Notes: generated from the sequence alone by a model not told the origin. Counted from the first letter of the stretch, positions 19,468 through 29,024 are shown. The stretch: DNA of 64,000 nucleotides from Paenibacillus aurantius (GCF_032268605.1 NZ_CP130318.1:2700001-2764000), one strand, 5' to 3'. Made by a program: numbers and translations.

Positions 19468-19497
19468 TTGTATTGTTCTTGTCAAACATGTTAATCT
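19468..19497 (+). promoter_or_regulatory. Possible promoter for rasP
   Basis: TTGTAT at 19468-19473 and TAATCT at 19492-19497 are 18 bases apart, after the dxr terminator and about 65 bases before rasP. Both boxes are imperfect, so this is tentative. Confidence 0.35.
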
Positions 19498-19564
19498 TAG
19501 AACAGACTAGAGCCAATCCGTTCCAATTGCCGACGAGGTTGTTCCTATAGAAGGAGGAAGCGTA

Positions 19565-20821
19565 TTGCATTCTTTACAAATCGGGATTCAGATCATTCTA
19601 ATGTTCTTTGTGTTGGTCACCCTGCACGAATGGGGGCATTACTACTTTGCCAAGCGGGCCGGGATTCTGGTGCGCGAGTTTGCCATCGGGTTTGGTCCGA
19701 AGCTCTTTTCCTATAAGAGAGGGGAGACCAAGTATACCCTCCGGCTGCTCCCGCTCGGCGGTTTTGTCCGGATGGCGGGGGAGGACCCCGAAACCATTCA
19801 GATTGTGCCGGGCCAGTCCGTTGCTCTTCAGCTAAATCAAGACCAGGTTACGCACTTGTTCACCGATCGGTTTGACCAGCGGTCGGATACGGTACAAGGC
19901 GTTGTGGAAGAAATCGATCTGGAGAAGGACCTGTTCGTCAAGCTGGACGTCGATGGGGAATCGGTGCGTTTTCCCATTCACCCTCAGGCGGTAACCGTTT
20001 CACAGGGACGCGAGAACCAAATCGCCCCGTGGAACCGTCAATTCGGAAGCAAATCGGTTGGCCAAAGAGCGCTCGCCATCTTCGCCGGCCCGGTGATGAA
20101 TTTTATTTTGGCTTTCGTGCTTTTCCTCATTTTTGTCATCTCCACCGGTGTTCCTACGAATGTAAAGCTCGGGGAGCTGGTGCCGGGCAAGCCGGCCGAC
20201 CAAGCCGGACTTAAGCCAGGCGATATCATCAAGGAAGCGAACAACCAGCCGATCGGGGATGACATGGAGAAGCTGCGCACCATTATCGCCGGTTCGCTCA
20301 ACCAGCCCGTTCAACTGATCATCCAGCGCAACAAGGAGCAGCTTCAGAAGACGGTCACCCCCGAAGTGATCGAAGGAACGCCGCGAATCGGAACCAACCT
20401 GACTCAAGACACGAGGGCTCCTTCCGTTGGCGAGGCGGTTACCGGGGCTTGGGATCATACGGTCAACATAAGCAAGCAGCTGCTGATCGGGTTTAAGCGA
20501 CTTGTCTTCGGACAGTTCGCCATGGACGATCTTGGCGGACCCGTGCGAATCGTAGAAGTGAGCGGCCAAGTGGCTTCGGCAGGAGTGACTCCGATGCTGT
20601 ACTGGTCGGCAATTCTAAGCTTGAACCTGGGAATCTTCAACCTTCTTCCGATTCCGGCGCTTGACGGAAGCCGTCTGGTGTTCCTGGGAGTCGAAGCGCT
20701 TAGAGGACGTCCGGTGGATCCGAACCGGGAAAGCCTCGTTCATTTTATCGGATTTGCTATGTTAATGCTGTTAATGATTGCTGTAACCTATAATGATATC
20801 CTTCGTTTGATTAAAGGCTGA
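19565..20821 (+). CDS. rasP: Site-2 zinc metalloprotease RasP (RseP family)
   Basis: RasP cleaves within the membrane, for example anti-sigma factors and signal-peptide remnants. The 418-residue protein has the zinc motif HEWGH (H21, E22, H25) in the first membrane segment, a single PDZ domain at about residues 200-280 (GELVPGKPADQAGLKPGDII), and the third zinc ligand region LLPIPALDGSR near residue 360. TTG 19565 follows GAAGGAGGAA. Gene order dxr-rasP-proS-polC is the same as in Bacillus. Confidence 0.95.
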   Translation: MHSLQIGIQIILMFFVLVTLHEWGHYYFAKRAGILVREFAIGFGPKLFSYKRGETKYTLRLLPLGGFVRMAGEDPETIQIVPGQSVALQLNQDQVTHLFTDRFDQRSDTVQGVVEEIDLEKDLFVKLDVDGESVRFPIHPQAVTVSQGRENQIAPWNRQFGSKSVGQRALAIFAGPVMNFILAFVLFLIFVISTGVPTNVKLGELVPGKPADQAGLKPGDIIKEANNQPIGDDMEKLRTIIAGSLNQPVQLIIQRNKEQLQKTVTPEVIEGTPRIGTNLTQDTRAPSVGEAVTGAWDHTVNISKQLLIGFKRLVFGQFAMDDLGGPVRIVEVSGQVASAGVTPMLYWSAILSLNLGIFNLLPIPALDGSRLVFLGVEALRGRPVDPNRESLVHFIGFAMLMLLMIAVTYNDILRLIKG

Positions 20822-20844
20822 CGGGGAGAACGACGGAGGTCGCC

Positions 20845-22293
20845 ATGTCCAAAGATAAGCAATTCGTAAGGGAAATCACTCCTCAGAGCGAGGATTTCTC
20901 CAAGTGGTATCTGGATGTCATCAAGAAAGCCGATTTGATGAGCTATTCGCCTGTCCGGGGCTGCATCGTTTTCAAGCCGGACAGCTATGAAATCTGGGAG
21001 CTCATGCAGAGGGAGCTGGATGCCCGGTTCAAGGAAACCGGTCACCGCAACGCTTACTTCCCGCTCTTCATTCCGGAGAGCTTCTTCCAGAAGGAGAAGG
21101 AGCACGTGGAAGGCTTCAACCCGGAGCTTCCCTGGGTAACCGAAGCGGGCGGAGAGAAGCTGGAGGAGCGTCTGGCCATCCGGCCGACTTCCGAAACGAT
21201 GATCGGCCATATGTATTCCGAGTGGATCAATTCCTACCGGGACCTGCCGCTGCTCATTAACCAGTGGGCGAACGTTGTCCGCTGGGAGAAGCGCACCCAG
21301 CCGTTCCTGCGGACGAGTGAATTCCTGTGGCAGGAAGGACACACGGCGCATGAAGACGAGGCGGATGCCCGACGCGAAACCATGCAGATGCTCGAAGTGT
21401 ATCGCGAATTTGTGGAGAACATCATGGCCATTCCGGTCATCATGGGCCAAAAGACGCCGTCCGAGAAGTTCGCCGGAGCGGTAGACACGTTCTCCATTGA
21501 AGCGATGATGAAAGACGGCAAAGCCGTTCAGGCGGGAACGTCCCATTACATGGGGACCAACTTCGCCGTCGCCTTTGATATCAAGTATTTGGACCGCCAG
21601 AACACGCATACGTACGCACATACCACCTCCTGGGGAGTCAGTACCCGACTGATCGGGGCGATGATCATGGTACACGGCGACGACCGTGGCCTCGTGATTC
21701 CGCCGAAGATTGCTCCAACCCAAGTCGTGATGATCCCGATCGGGCCGCCCAAGACGCGGGAGCAGGTGATCGCACGGACGGACGAGCTGTTCGCCGAACT
21801 GAAGAAGGCCGGAATCCGGGCCAAGGTCGACGACCGGCCGGACCAGAGCCCCGGCTGGAAATTCAACGAATACGAAATGCGCGGCATTCCAATCCGGGTC
21901 GAACTGGGTCCTCGCGACATGGAGAACGGTCAAGTGGTACTCGTGTCCCGGATTTCCGGAGAGAAGAAGATCGTGGCCCAAGAGAATTTCGTACAAGAAG
22001 TGCAGCAGCTTCTTGAAGCCATCCATCAGGAAATGTTCGAGAAAGCGAAGCGGTTCCGCGACGAGAACTTTACCGATGTCGATACGCTGGACGAGATGAA
22101 GGAATTCCTCGATAAGCAGCGCGGCTTCATCCTTGCCGGATGGTGCGGGTCCGAAGCCTGCGAAGCGCAGGTGAAGGAGGAAACGGGCGCCACGAGCCGA
22201 AACATCCCGTTTGAGCCGGCCAAAGAGAAAGACACTTGCCTCGTTTGTGGAGAAAAAGCCAAACATACGGTTGTCTTCGGACGTGCTTATTAG
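20845..22293 (+). CDS. proS: Prolyl-tRNA synthetase, archaeal/eukaryotic-like type
   Basis: ProS charges tRNA-Pro. At 482 residues it lacks the long editing insertion of the bacterial type (about 565-570 residues in B. subtilis) and follows the archaeal/eukaryotic form: class II catalytic motifs (RPTSETMI, WEKRTQPFLRTSEFLWQEGHTAH), an anticodon-binding domain, and a C-terminal domain with zinc-type cysteines (WCGSEACE and CLVCGEKAKH). It occupies the same place as the bacterial-type gene in B. subtilis, between rasP and polC. ATG 20845 follows GGAGGT. Confidence 0.95.
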   Translation: MSKDKQFVREITPQSEDFSKWYLDVIKKADLMSYSPVRGCIVFKPDSYEIWELMQRELDARFKETGHRNAYFPLFIPESFFQKEKEHVEGFNPELPWVTEAGGEKLEERLAIRPTSETMIGHMYSEWINSYRDLPLLINQWANVVRWEKRTQPFLRTSEFLWQEGHTAHEDEADARRETMQMLEVYREFVENIMAIPVIMGQKTPSEKFAGAVDTFSIEAMMKDGKAVQAGTSHYMGTNFAVAFDIKYLDRQNTHTYAHTTSWGVSTRLIGAMIMVHGDDRGLVIPPKIAPTQVVMIPIGPPKTREQVIARTDELFAELKKAGIRAKVDDRPDQSPGWKFNEYEMRGIPIRVELGPRDMENGQVVLVSRISGEKKIVAQENFVQEVQQLLEAIHQEMFEKAKRFRDENFTDVDTLDEMKEFLDKQRGFILAGWCGSEACEAQVKEETGATSRNIPFEPAKEKDTCLVCGEKAKHTVVFGRAY

Positions 22294-22302
22294 ATACAAT
22301 AG

Positions 22303-22341
22303 AAAGGCAAAAAGAGAACTTTCTCTTTTGCCTTTTTTTAT
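22303..22341 (+). terminator. Terminator after proS
   Basis: AAAGGCAAAAAGAGA at 22303-22317 pairs with the TCTCTTTTGCCTTT that follows, with one bulged A, and ends in a T run. The 235 bases after it, up to polC, hold a 7-bp inverted repeat (22404-22410 with 22428-22434) but no convincing promoter. Confidence 0.85.
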
Positions 22342-22578
22342 TGCCGGTGCCTTATCCCCAAATGAATTTTGGCATCCCCATGGCGAAATCTTGGATAGAT
22401 AGGAGAGTCTTCCTATTCTTGCTTTGGAGACTCTTGGTCAAGATACCTGCATAGGGTACCCGATGGAGAAATCCGTCTTTTGCCGGCATGCATGGGTTTG
22501 GTTTTGCCGTCTGCTGGAATCCAATAGAGGAAGTAGATAGAAGGTTTATAGAATTTCGGATTTGCAGGAGGACGAGGA

Positions 22579-25500
22579 ATGAGTATTGCTGAGAAGAGGA
22601 GCCGGTTCGAGCTGCTGATGAAGCAGGCGGAAATCGCGCCGGACATAACGGGCACGTATTTTACCGACGGACATATCGATCGGGTTGAGGTGAGCAAGAC
22701 GAACCGGGAATGGACGTTTTACCTGAACAAGGACCAGCTGGTACCTCAGGACGTTTACCGTTCCTTCTGCCGGACGATCCAGGATAAATTTCATCATATT
22801 GCGAAAGTAAAGTTCGTCATTCAATATTCGGAGCAGTGCAAGAGCGAGCAGCTGATCGAAGAGTATTGGAGCTTGCTGCTGGAATGGCTGCAGCGGGAGG
22901 AAACCTCCATCAACGGCTGGCTGACGAAGGCGCGGAGGGAAGTGGCGGGCCGCCGGATCACCCTGCATCTTCTTGATTCGATCGGACTCGAATTGGCGAG
23001 GAAGAAAAGTTTGGACAGCTGGGTCAAGCGCTTCTACAAAGATTTTTTCGGTCATGAGTGCGAGGTGATCCTGAAGGTCAGCGAATCGCGCCAAGAGGAA
23101 TACGACAAGTTCGCCCAGCTCATCGAGCAGGAAGAAAGAGTGGTCACCCAAACGATCATGACCTCCATCGATAAAGAGAACGAGGAGGACAAGCTGGCTG
23201 ATGCGGAACTGAAGCTCATGGTCGGAATCGAGATCAAGGACGTTCCCGTGCCTCTTCAGGAAATCAAGGACGTCGAGAAGAAAATTACGATCCAGGGCAT
23301 GGTGTTTAATCTCGATTCCAAGGAGCTTAAGAACGGGACGACGCTGTTCATGTTCAACGTAACCGATTATACTGATTCGATTATGGTGAAGGCTTTCGCC
23401 CGGAACAAGGAAGATGTGAAGGTCTACAATCTTCTCGCTAACGGCAAATGGGTCAAGATGCGCGGCAAAATCGATTACGACACGTTCAGCAACCCGCCGG
23501 AGCTTATGTTCATTCCGCAGGACGTGAACGAAGTGATGGCTCCTCCGGAACGGATGGACCGGGCCGAGGAGAAGCGGGTGGAGTTCCATTTACATACCTC
23601 CATGAGTCCGATGGATGGGATTACTCCGGTAGGCGAATATATCAAAACCGCGGCCAAGTGGGGCCACAAGGCCATTGCCGTTACCGATCACAGCGGGGTC
23701 CAGTCCTATCCCGATGCGAACAAAGCAGGCAAGAAGCATGGCATCAAGGTAATTTATGGCGTGGAAGCGAATGTAATCAATGATTCCGTTCCGATCGTCG
23801 ACAACGCGGACAGCCGGCCGCTCAAGGAATCGACATACGTGGTATTCGATATCGAGACCACCGGTTTGTCGGTCGTAAACAACAAGATTATCGAGATAGC
23901 GGGGGTTAAGATTGAGAATGAGAAGGTCATCGACCGGTTTGCGACCTTCATCAATCCTCATGAGAGCATTCCGTATAACATCAGTCAGCTCACTAACATT
24001 ACAGACGACATGGTGAAAGGCGCTCCCGAGCTGGAGGAGCAGCTGCCCAAGTTTGTGGAATTCGTGGGGGACGCGATTTTGGTCGCGCATAACGCCCGCT
24101 TCGATATGGGCTTTATTCAAGCCAATCTCAAAAGGCTGGGCCATCCGGTGCTGCCGAACCCCGTGCTGGATACGCTGGAGATGGCCAGGTTCCTCTATCC
24201 ATCCTTGAAGAATCACCGGCTGAACACGTTGTCCGCCAAATTCAAGGTTTCCTTGGAGAACCACCACCGGGCGATCGATGACGCGGAAGCGTTGGGTAAC
24301 GTTCTGTATCACATGATCAAGGATGCCGCGGAGGAACATGGAATTGCCGAGCTGGGTTCCTTGAACGATTACGTCGGGAAGGACTTGAGCAACGCGCGTC
24401 CGTTCCACTGCTGCATCTATGCGAAGAATGCCGTCGGCAAGAAGAATCTGTACAAGCTAATCTCACTTTCCCACACCCAATATTTCAAAAGAGTGGCGTG
24501 CATTCCCAAAAGCAAGCTCGTCGAAATGAGGGAGGGCCTGCTGATCATCTCGGGCTGTGAGAAAGGGGAATTCTACGAAACCGTCCTGAACAAGTCTGAG
24601 GAAGAAGCAGAGCAGGTAGCCGAATTCTATGATGTGCTGGAAATTCAGCCTATGGACTTATACCTTCATCTCGTGGAAAAAGGCCTCGTCGGCAGCAAGC
24701 TCGATATTGAGAACTCCCTGCGCAAAATTGTCTCCATAGGTCACAAGCTGGGCAAGCCTGTTATCGCGACGGGCAATGTTCACTACCTTGATCCGCGCGA
24801 TAAGCTGTGCCGGGATATTACCATCAACGGCATAACGGGTTTCAGCCCGCTGAAGGAGATCCGCAAGCCTGATGTCCACTTCCGTACCACAGAGGAGATG
24901 CTGGAGGAGTTCGCCTTCCTCGGTCAGGACAAGGCTTATGAGGTGGTCGTGAAGAACACCAATAAGCTCGCGGATGAGTTCGAGGAGCTCAGCCTGTTCC
25001 CCAAAACGGGCGGGCCGACCGACAACGGCCTGTTCTCGCCGATTATTGAAGGGGCGGACGAGGAAATCCGCAACACCTGCTATGCCACCGCGAAAGCCAT
25101 GTACGGCGAGCCGCTGCCGGAAATTGTGGTCGCCCGGCTCGAGAAGGAGCTTAAACCGATCATTCAGTACGGGTTCTCGGCAAACTATCTTATCTCGGAG
25201 AAGCTGGTTAAGAAATCCAACGCCGACGGCTATCTGGTCGGGTCCCGCGGTTCGGTCGGATCCTCCTTCGTCGCCACCGCTCTTGGGATTTCCGAGGTTA
25301 ACCCGCTGCCTCCTCACTACATGTGCAAGTCGTGTAAGCACAGCGAGTTCTTTACGGACGGGCGGATTCCGAGCGGCTTCGACCTTCCCGATCAGATGTG
25401 CCCGAAATGCGGAGAGATGATGAAAGGGGAAGGCCAAGACATTCCGTTCGAGACCTTCCTCGGGTTCAAGGGGGACAAAGTCCCCGATATTGACCTTAAC

Positions 25501-26907
25501 TTCTCGGGAGAATACCAGCCCGAAGCCCATAATTACACGAAGACCATCTTCGGGGAGAAGAATGTTTTCCGGGCGGGCACCATTGGAACCGTGGCCGAGA
25601 AGACAGCCTTCGGCTACACCAAGAAGTACCAGGAAGAGAAGGGCTACAACTGGCGCAAGGCGGAGGTGGAACGGCTTGCCGCCGGCTGTACCGGGGTGAA
25701 GCGCAGCACCGGCCAGCATCCCGGGGGGATCGTGGTCGTACCGGACTATATCGACGTAGAGGACATCACTCCGGTCCAATATCCGGCCGATGATACAAGC
25801 GCGGAATGGAAGACCACGCACTTCGACTATCACGCCTTCGACGAGAACCTGCTTAAGCTCGATATTCTCGGCCATGATGACCCGACCATGATGCGGATGC
25901 TTCAGGATTTGACGGGGGTCGATCCGACGACCATCCCGATGAACGACCCGAAGGTGATGAGCATCTTCTCGTCCACGGAAGCGCTTGGCGTAACGCCGGA
26001 TCAGATTCGCAGCCCTGTGGCCACGTTCGGGGTTCCGGAGATGGGGACGAAGTTCGTCCGCCAGATGCTGCAGGAAACCCAGCCGACGACCTTTGCCGAC
26101 CTTCTGCAGATCTCGGGACTCTCCCACGGAACGGGCGTATGGCTCGGGAATGCCCAAGAGCTTATCCGCAAGGGAATATGTTCCATCAAGACCGTAATCG
26201 GGTGCCGGGACGATATTATGTTATACTTGATTTATAAAGCCGGCATGGACGCCGGGCTCGCCTTCAAAATTACGGAGAGCGTCCGGAAAGGGAAGGGCTT
26301 GACCCCGGAATGGAAGGAAGAGATGAAGAAATGCAACGTTCCGGCGTGGTACATCGATTCGTGTGAGCGCATCGAGTACATGTTTCCGAAAGCCCACGCC
26401 TCCGCTTACGTTATTTCCGCAGTCCGAACGGCGTATTTCAAGGTTTATTATCCTATCGCTTACTATGCGACCTATTTCTCCGTACGGGCCGAGGACTTCG
26501 ATGTGGAGCTGTTCTGCCAAGGCTATGACGCCATTCTCCGCAAGCTGAACGAGATTGAGGAAAAAGGCTTCGCCGCCGCTCCGAAGGAGAAGGCCATGAT
26601 CTCCATTCTGGAGATGGGCCTTGAGATGACGGCGCGCGGGTTCAGCTTCAAGCCGATCGATCTGTACCGGTCCGAAGCAAGCCGCTTCATCATTGATGGG
26701 GATTCGCTCATTCCTCCGTTCTCGGCGATTGCCGGGATCGGCGGGAACGCTGCTAAGCTGATCGCCGCCGCCAAGGAGGAGGGGGATTTCCTCTCCATCG
26801 AGGACTTCCAGCGACGCTCCCGCGCTTCGAAGACAGCCGTCGAGGTTTTGGCTTCCATGGGCTGCTTCCGCGGTCTGCCGGAATCCAACCAGCTCTCTTT
26901 GTTTTAG
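22579..26907 (+). CDS. polC: DNA polymerase III alpha subunit, PolC type
   Basis: PolC is the replicative polymerase of Firmicutes with built-in proofreading. The 1442 residues show, in order, an N-terminal region, an OB-fold (about 235-325), the PHP domain beginning HLHTSMSPMDG (about 337), an inserted DEDD 3'-5' exonuclease (FDIETTGLS at about 424, DAEALG near 570), the rest of PHP, a zinc finger (CKSCKH and CPKCGE, about 915-950), and the C-family polymerase palm and fingers with the PDIDLNFSGEYQ block (about 970). Full length, no sign of disruption. Ribosome site CAGGAGG before ATG 22579. Confidence 0.98.
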   Translation: MSIAEKRSRFELLMKQAEIAPDITGTYFTDGHIDRVEVSKTNREWTFYLNKDQLVPQDVYRSFCRTIQDKFHHIAKVKFVIQYSEQCKSEQLIEEYWSLLLEWLQREETSINGWLTKARREVAGRRITLHLLDSIGLELARKKSLDSWVKRFYKDFFGHECEVILKVSESRQEEYDKFAQLIEQEERVVTQTIMTSIDKENEEDKLADAELKLMVGIEIKDVPVPLQEIKDVEKKITIQGMVFNLDSKELKNGTTLFMFNVTDYTDSIMVKAFARNKEDVKVYNLLANGKWVKMRGKIDYDTFSNPPELMFIPQDVNEVMAPPERMDRAEEKRVEFHLHTSMSPMDGITPVGEYIKTAAKWGHKAIAVTDHSGVQSYPDANKAGKKHGIKVIYGVEANVINDSVPIVDNADSRPLKESTYVVFDIETTGLSVVNNKIIEIAGVKIENEKVIDRFATFINPHESIPYNISQLTNITDDMVKGAPELEEQLPKFVEFVGDAILVAHNARFDMGFIQANLKRLGHPVLPNPVLDTLEMARFLYPSLKNHRLNTLSAKFKVSLENHHRAIDDAEALGNVLYHMIKDAAEEHGIAELGSLNDYVGKDLSNARPFHCCIYAKNAVGKKNLYKLISLSHTQYFKRVACIPKSKLVEMREGLLIISGCEKGEFYETVLNKSEEEAEQVAEFYDVLEIQPMDLYLHLVEKGLVGSKLDIENSLRKIVSIGHKLGKPVIATGNVHYLDPRDKLCRDITINGITGFSPLKEIRKPDVHFRTTEEMLEEFAFLGQDKAYEVVVKNTNKLADEFEELSLFPKTGGPTDNGLFSPIIEGADEEIRNTCYATAKAMYGEPLPEIVVARLEKELKPIIQYGFSANYLISEKLVKKSNADGYLVGSRGSVGSSFVATALGISEVNPLPPHYMCKSCKHSEFFTDGRIPSGFDLPDQMCPKCGEMMKGEGQDIPFETFLGFKGDKVPDIDLNFSGEYQPEAHNYTKTIFGEKNVFRAGTIGTVAEKTAFGYTKKYQEEKGYNWRKAEVERLAAGCTGVKRSTGQHPGGIVVVPDYIDVEDITPVQYPADDTSAEWKTTHFDYHAFDENLLKLDILGHDDPTMMRMLQDLTGVDPTTIPMNDPKVMSIFSSTEALGVTPDQIRSPVATFGVPEMGTKFVRQMLQETQPTTFADLLQISGLSHGTGVWLGNAQELIRKGICSIKTVIGCRDDIMLYLIYKAGMDAGLAFKITESVRKGKGLTPEWKEEMKKCNVPAWYIDSCERIEYMFPKAHASAYVISAVRTAYFKVYYPIAYYATYFSVRAEDFDVELFCQGYDAILRKLNEIEEKGFAAAPKEKAMISILEMGLEMTARGFSFKPIDLYRSEASRFIIDGDSLIPPFSAIAGIGGNAAKLIAAAKEEGDFLSIEDFQRRSRASKTAVEVLASMGCFRGLPESNQLSLF

Positions 26908-26932
26908 GCGGCCCGTGAAAAGGTAACCCCTA

Positions 26933-26961
26933 TTGTAAGGGAACATCTGTTATGGTATAAT
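26933..26961 (+). promoter_or_regulatory. Strong sigma-A-type promoter for the rimP-nusA-infB operon
   Basis: TTGTAA at 26933-26938 and TATAAT at 26956-26961 are 17 bases apart, with an extended -10 TG at 26953-26954. The match is strong and the site is directly before a structured leader. Confidence 0.85.
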
Positions 26962-26967
26962 TTTTTT

Positions 26968-27083
26968 GGTAATAATGATGATAAGCTTTAGTTAATGGAG
27001 AGTGGGGCAACCCACTCTTTACATTTTGATAGGGGAGTTTTCGGACTCCTTTCTTCAGATATAAAGGGGGCTTAGAACAAATA
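26968..27083 (+). promoter_or_regulatory. Structured leader of the rimP operon, possible attenuator
   Basis: The leader of about 115 bases forms two hairpins. The first has an 8-bp stem, 26999-27006 with 27011-27018, closed by the GNRA-type loop GCAA and followed by TTACATTTT. The second pairs GGAGT at 27034-27038 with ACTCC at 27045-27049 and is followed by TTTCTT. Both look like weak intrinsic terminators, so read-through control, for example by NusA, is possible. I cannot assign a known leader family. Confidence 0.5.
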
Positions 27084-27542
27084 ATGAGTTCGCATATCAA
27101 AGCAGCGGTTGAATCCATGGTCACGCCTTATCTCGAAGAGAACGGGATGGAGCTCGTCGATGTGGAATACGTCAAAGAAGGCAGCAACTGGTTCCTGCGC
27201 GTGTACGTAGACAAAGAAGGCGGAATCGACATCGACGACTGCGGCCGTATCAGCGAATATTTAAGCGTGAAGCTGGATGAGAATGACCCGATCCCTGCGG
27301 CTTATTTCTTGGAGGTTTCCTCTCCAGGCGCCGAGCGTCCGCTCAAGAAGCCGGAGGATTACCGCAGAGCCGTCGACAAACATGTTTTTGTGACGACCTA
27401 TGAACCGGTTGACGGACTTAAGGAGTTCGAAGGAAAGCTGCTTTCCTACGACGACACCGGACTGGTCATCCAAACCGGAAAGAAACAGCACAGCATCGCC
27501 CGTGAGAAGGTCGCCAGCGCACGTCTTGCGATCGTTTTTTAA
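27084..27542 (+). CDS. rimP: Ribosome maturation factor RimP
   Basis: RimP helps assemble the 30S subunit. The 152 residues show family blocks LVDVEYVKEGSNWFLRVYVDKEGGIDIDDC and ISEYLSVKLDENDPIP, followed by YFLEVSSPGAERPL. The ribosome site AAAGGGGG is 13 bases before ATG 27084, a little far. It is the first gene of the rimP-nusA-ylxR-ylxQ-infB operon. Confidence 0.95.
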   Translation: MSSHIKAAVESMVTPYLEENGMELVDVEYVKEGSNWFLRVYVDKEGGIDIDDCGRISEYLSVKLDENDPIPAAYFLEVSSPGAERPLKKPEDYRRAVDKHVFVTTYEPVDGLKEFEGKLLSYDDTGLVIQTGKKQHSIAREKVASARLAIVF

Positions 27543-27583
27543 TGGGGGCTGCTTTTACTATTGGAAGGGGGAACCTCTCGCAA

Positions 27584-28681
27584 ATGAACACCGATTTTAT
27601 TGAAGCTCTGCATGAAATCGAAACGACCAAAGGCATCAGCAAGGACATCTTGATCGAGGCCATTGAAGCGGCCCTTATCTCGAGCTATAAGCGCAACTTC
27701 AATACGGCCCAGAATGTCCGCGTCGACATCAACCGCCACACCGGCGTCATTCGGGTATACGCCCGGAAGACGGTCTCGGAGGAAGTGCTGGATCCGAGAC
27801 TGGAAATTTCGCTCGAAGCGGCAAGGGAGATCAACGGCAATTTTCAGCTGGACGACATCGTCGAGATCGAAGTCACTCCGCGTGATTTTGGACGGATCGC
27901 CGCCCAGACTGCCAAGCAGGTCGTAACCCAGCGGATTCGCGAGGCGGAAAGAGGGCTGATCTACAACGCCTTCATAGAGAAAGAAGAAGATATCGTAACC
28001 GGAATCGTTCAGCGCCAGGATACCCGCAGCATTTATGTGGACCTGGGCAAAGTGGAGGCGGTGCTTCCGCTTAACGAGCTGATGCCGAACGAGAAGTTCA
28101 AGCACAACGACCGCATCAAGGCCTATATCACCAAGGTCGAGAATACGACCAAAGGGCCGCAGATTTTCTTGTCCCGCACTCATCCGGGCCTGCTTAAGCG
28201 TCTGTTTGAGCTCGAAGTGCCGGAAATCTTCGACGGTGTCGTGGAAATCCGCTCCGTTGCCCGGGAAGCCGGCTTCCGTTCCAAGATCGCCGTTCACTCC
28301 CGCAATTCCGAAGTAGACCCGGTCGGCTCCTGCGTGGGACCGAAGGGCATGCGCGTCCAGACGATTGTTAACGAGCTGAAGGGCGAGAAGATCGACATCG
28401 TCCGCTGGTCGGAGAGCGTGGAAGAGTATGTGGCGAATGCGCTCAGCCCTTCCAAGGTGCTCGAGGTCAACGTCTTCGAATCGGAAAAAATGTCCCGGGT
28501 TATCGTTCCGGACTATCAGCTTTCTCTCGCTATCGGAATCAAGGGCCAGAATGCAAGACTGGCCGCCAAGCTGACAGGCTGGAAGATCGACATCAAGAGC
28601 GAGACCCAAGCGGAGCAGGAATACGGGCGGCCTAAAGCCATCACCGAGGAGATGCACCAGGATTCCGTAAGTATCGACTGA
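27584..28681 (+). CDS. nusA: Transcription termination/antitermination factor NusA
   Basis: NusA binds RNA polymerase and influences pausing, termination and antitermination. The 365-residue protein has an N-terminal domain (NTDFIEALHEIE onward), an S1 domain at about residues 135-200 (GIVQRQDTRSIYVDLGKVEAVLP) and two KH domains (DPVGSCVGPKGMRVQ and AIGIKGQNARLAAKLTG). It lacks the acidic C-terminal repeats of E. coli NusA, as is usual for Firmicutes. An in-frame ATG at 27542 would add 14 residues; ATG 27584 is preferred because it gives the standard N-terminus, although the GGAAGGGGG site is about 12 bases away. Confidence 0.96.
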   Translation: MNTDFIEALHEIETTKGISKDILIEAIEAALISSYKRNFNTAQNVRVDINRHTGVIRVYARKTVSEEVLDPRLEISLEAAREINGNFQLDDIVEIEVTPRDFGRIAAQTAKQVVTQRIREAERGLIYNAFIEKEEDIVTGIVQRQDTRSIYVDLGKVEAVLPLNELMPNEKFKHNDRIKAYITKVENTTKGPQIFLSRTHPGLLKRLFELEVPEIFDGVVEIRSVAREAGFRSKIAVHSRNSEVDPVGSCVGPKGMRVQTIVNELKGEKIDIVRWSESVEEYVANALSPSKVLEVNVFESEKMSRVIVPDYQLSLAIGIKGQNARLAAKLTGWKIDIKSETQAEQEYGRPKAITEEMHQDSVSID

Positions 28682-28712
28682 CGTTAGGTTGGTTAGAAAC
28701 GGGGGATGAACC

Positions 28713-29024
28713 ATGAAACCGCGCAAAATCCCTTTGCGAAAATGCGTAGCCTGCCAGGAAATGATGCCGAAGAAGGAATTGATCCGGGTGGTGCGGACTC
28801 CCCAGGAAGAGATTCAGATCGACCTCACCGGCAAAAAATCAGGCCGCGGCGCCTACCTGTGCGGGAAAACGGCCTGTTTTAAGCTGGCTCTGAAGAACAA
28901 GGCGCTCGACCGGGCGCTTAAGCATAATGTCCATGCGGATATTTACCGGCAGCTGGAACAGGATTTTGTGAAAGTGGAAGATCAATTCATAGCCAATAAG
29001 GATACCATCGAAGATGATGAATAA
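28713..29024 (+). CDS. ylxR: YlxR family RNA-binding protein (RnpM)
   Basis: Small basic protein of 103 residues with the family signature RKCVACQEMMPKKELIRVVRTP and the block GRGAYLCGKTACFKLALK. YlxR has been described as an RNA-binding modulator of RNase P in B. subtilis (RnpM). A GGGGGATGA site precedes ATG 28713. It lies between nusA and ylxQ and overlaps ylxQ by 11 bases. Confidence 0.93.
   Translation: MKPRKIPLRKCVACQEMMPKKELIRVVRTPQEEIQIDLTGKKSGRGAYLCGKTACFKLALKNKALDRALKHNVHADIYRQLEQDFVKVEDQFIANKDTIEDDE

Noticed and set aside
20788-22299. Long open frame on the minus strand opposite proS (about 503 codons)
   Set aside because: It lies wholly over the well-supported proS gene, has low-complexity H/R/L-rich composition typical of an antisense frame in GC-rich coding DNA, and no recognisable domain.
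22404-22434. Inverted repeat AGAGTCT/AGACTCT upstream of polC as a terminator or riboswitch
   Set aside because: Stem of only 7 bp with a 17-base loop and no T run; no promoter in suitable place.
24658-26157. Long minus-strand open frame opposite polC (about 499 codons)
   Set aside because: Same pattern as other antisense frames: no ribosome site or domain, and full overlap with intact polC motifs.
27539-28726. Long minus-strand open frame opposite nusA, and a similar one at 35781-37031 opposite pnp
   Set aside because: Both mirror codon bias of the plus-strand genes; no protein motif or promoter supports them.
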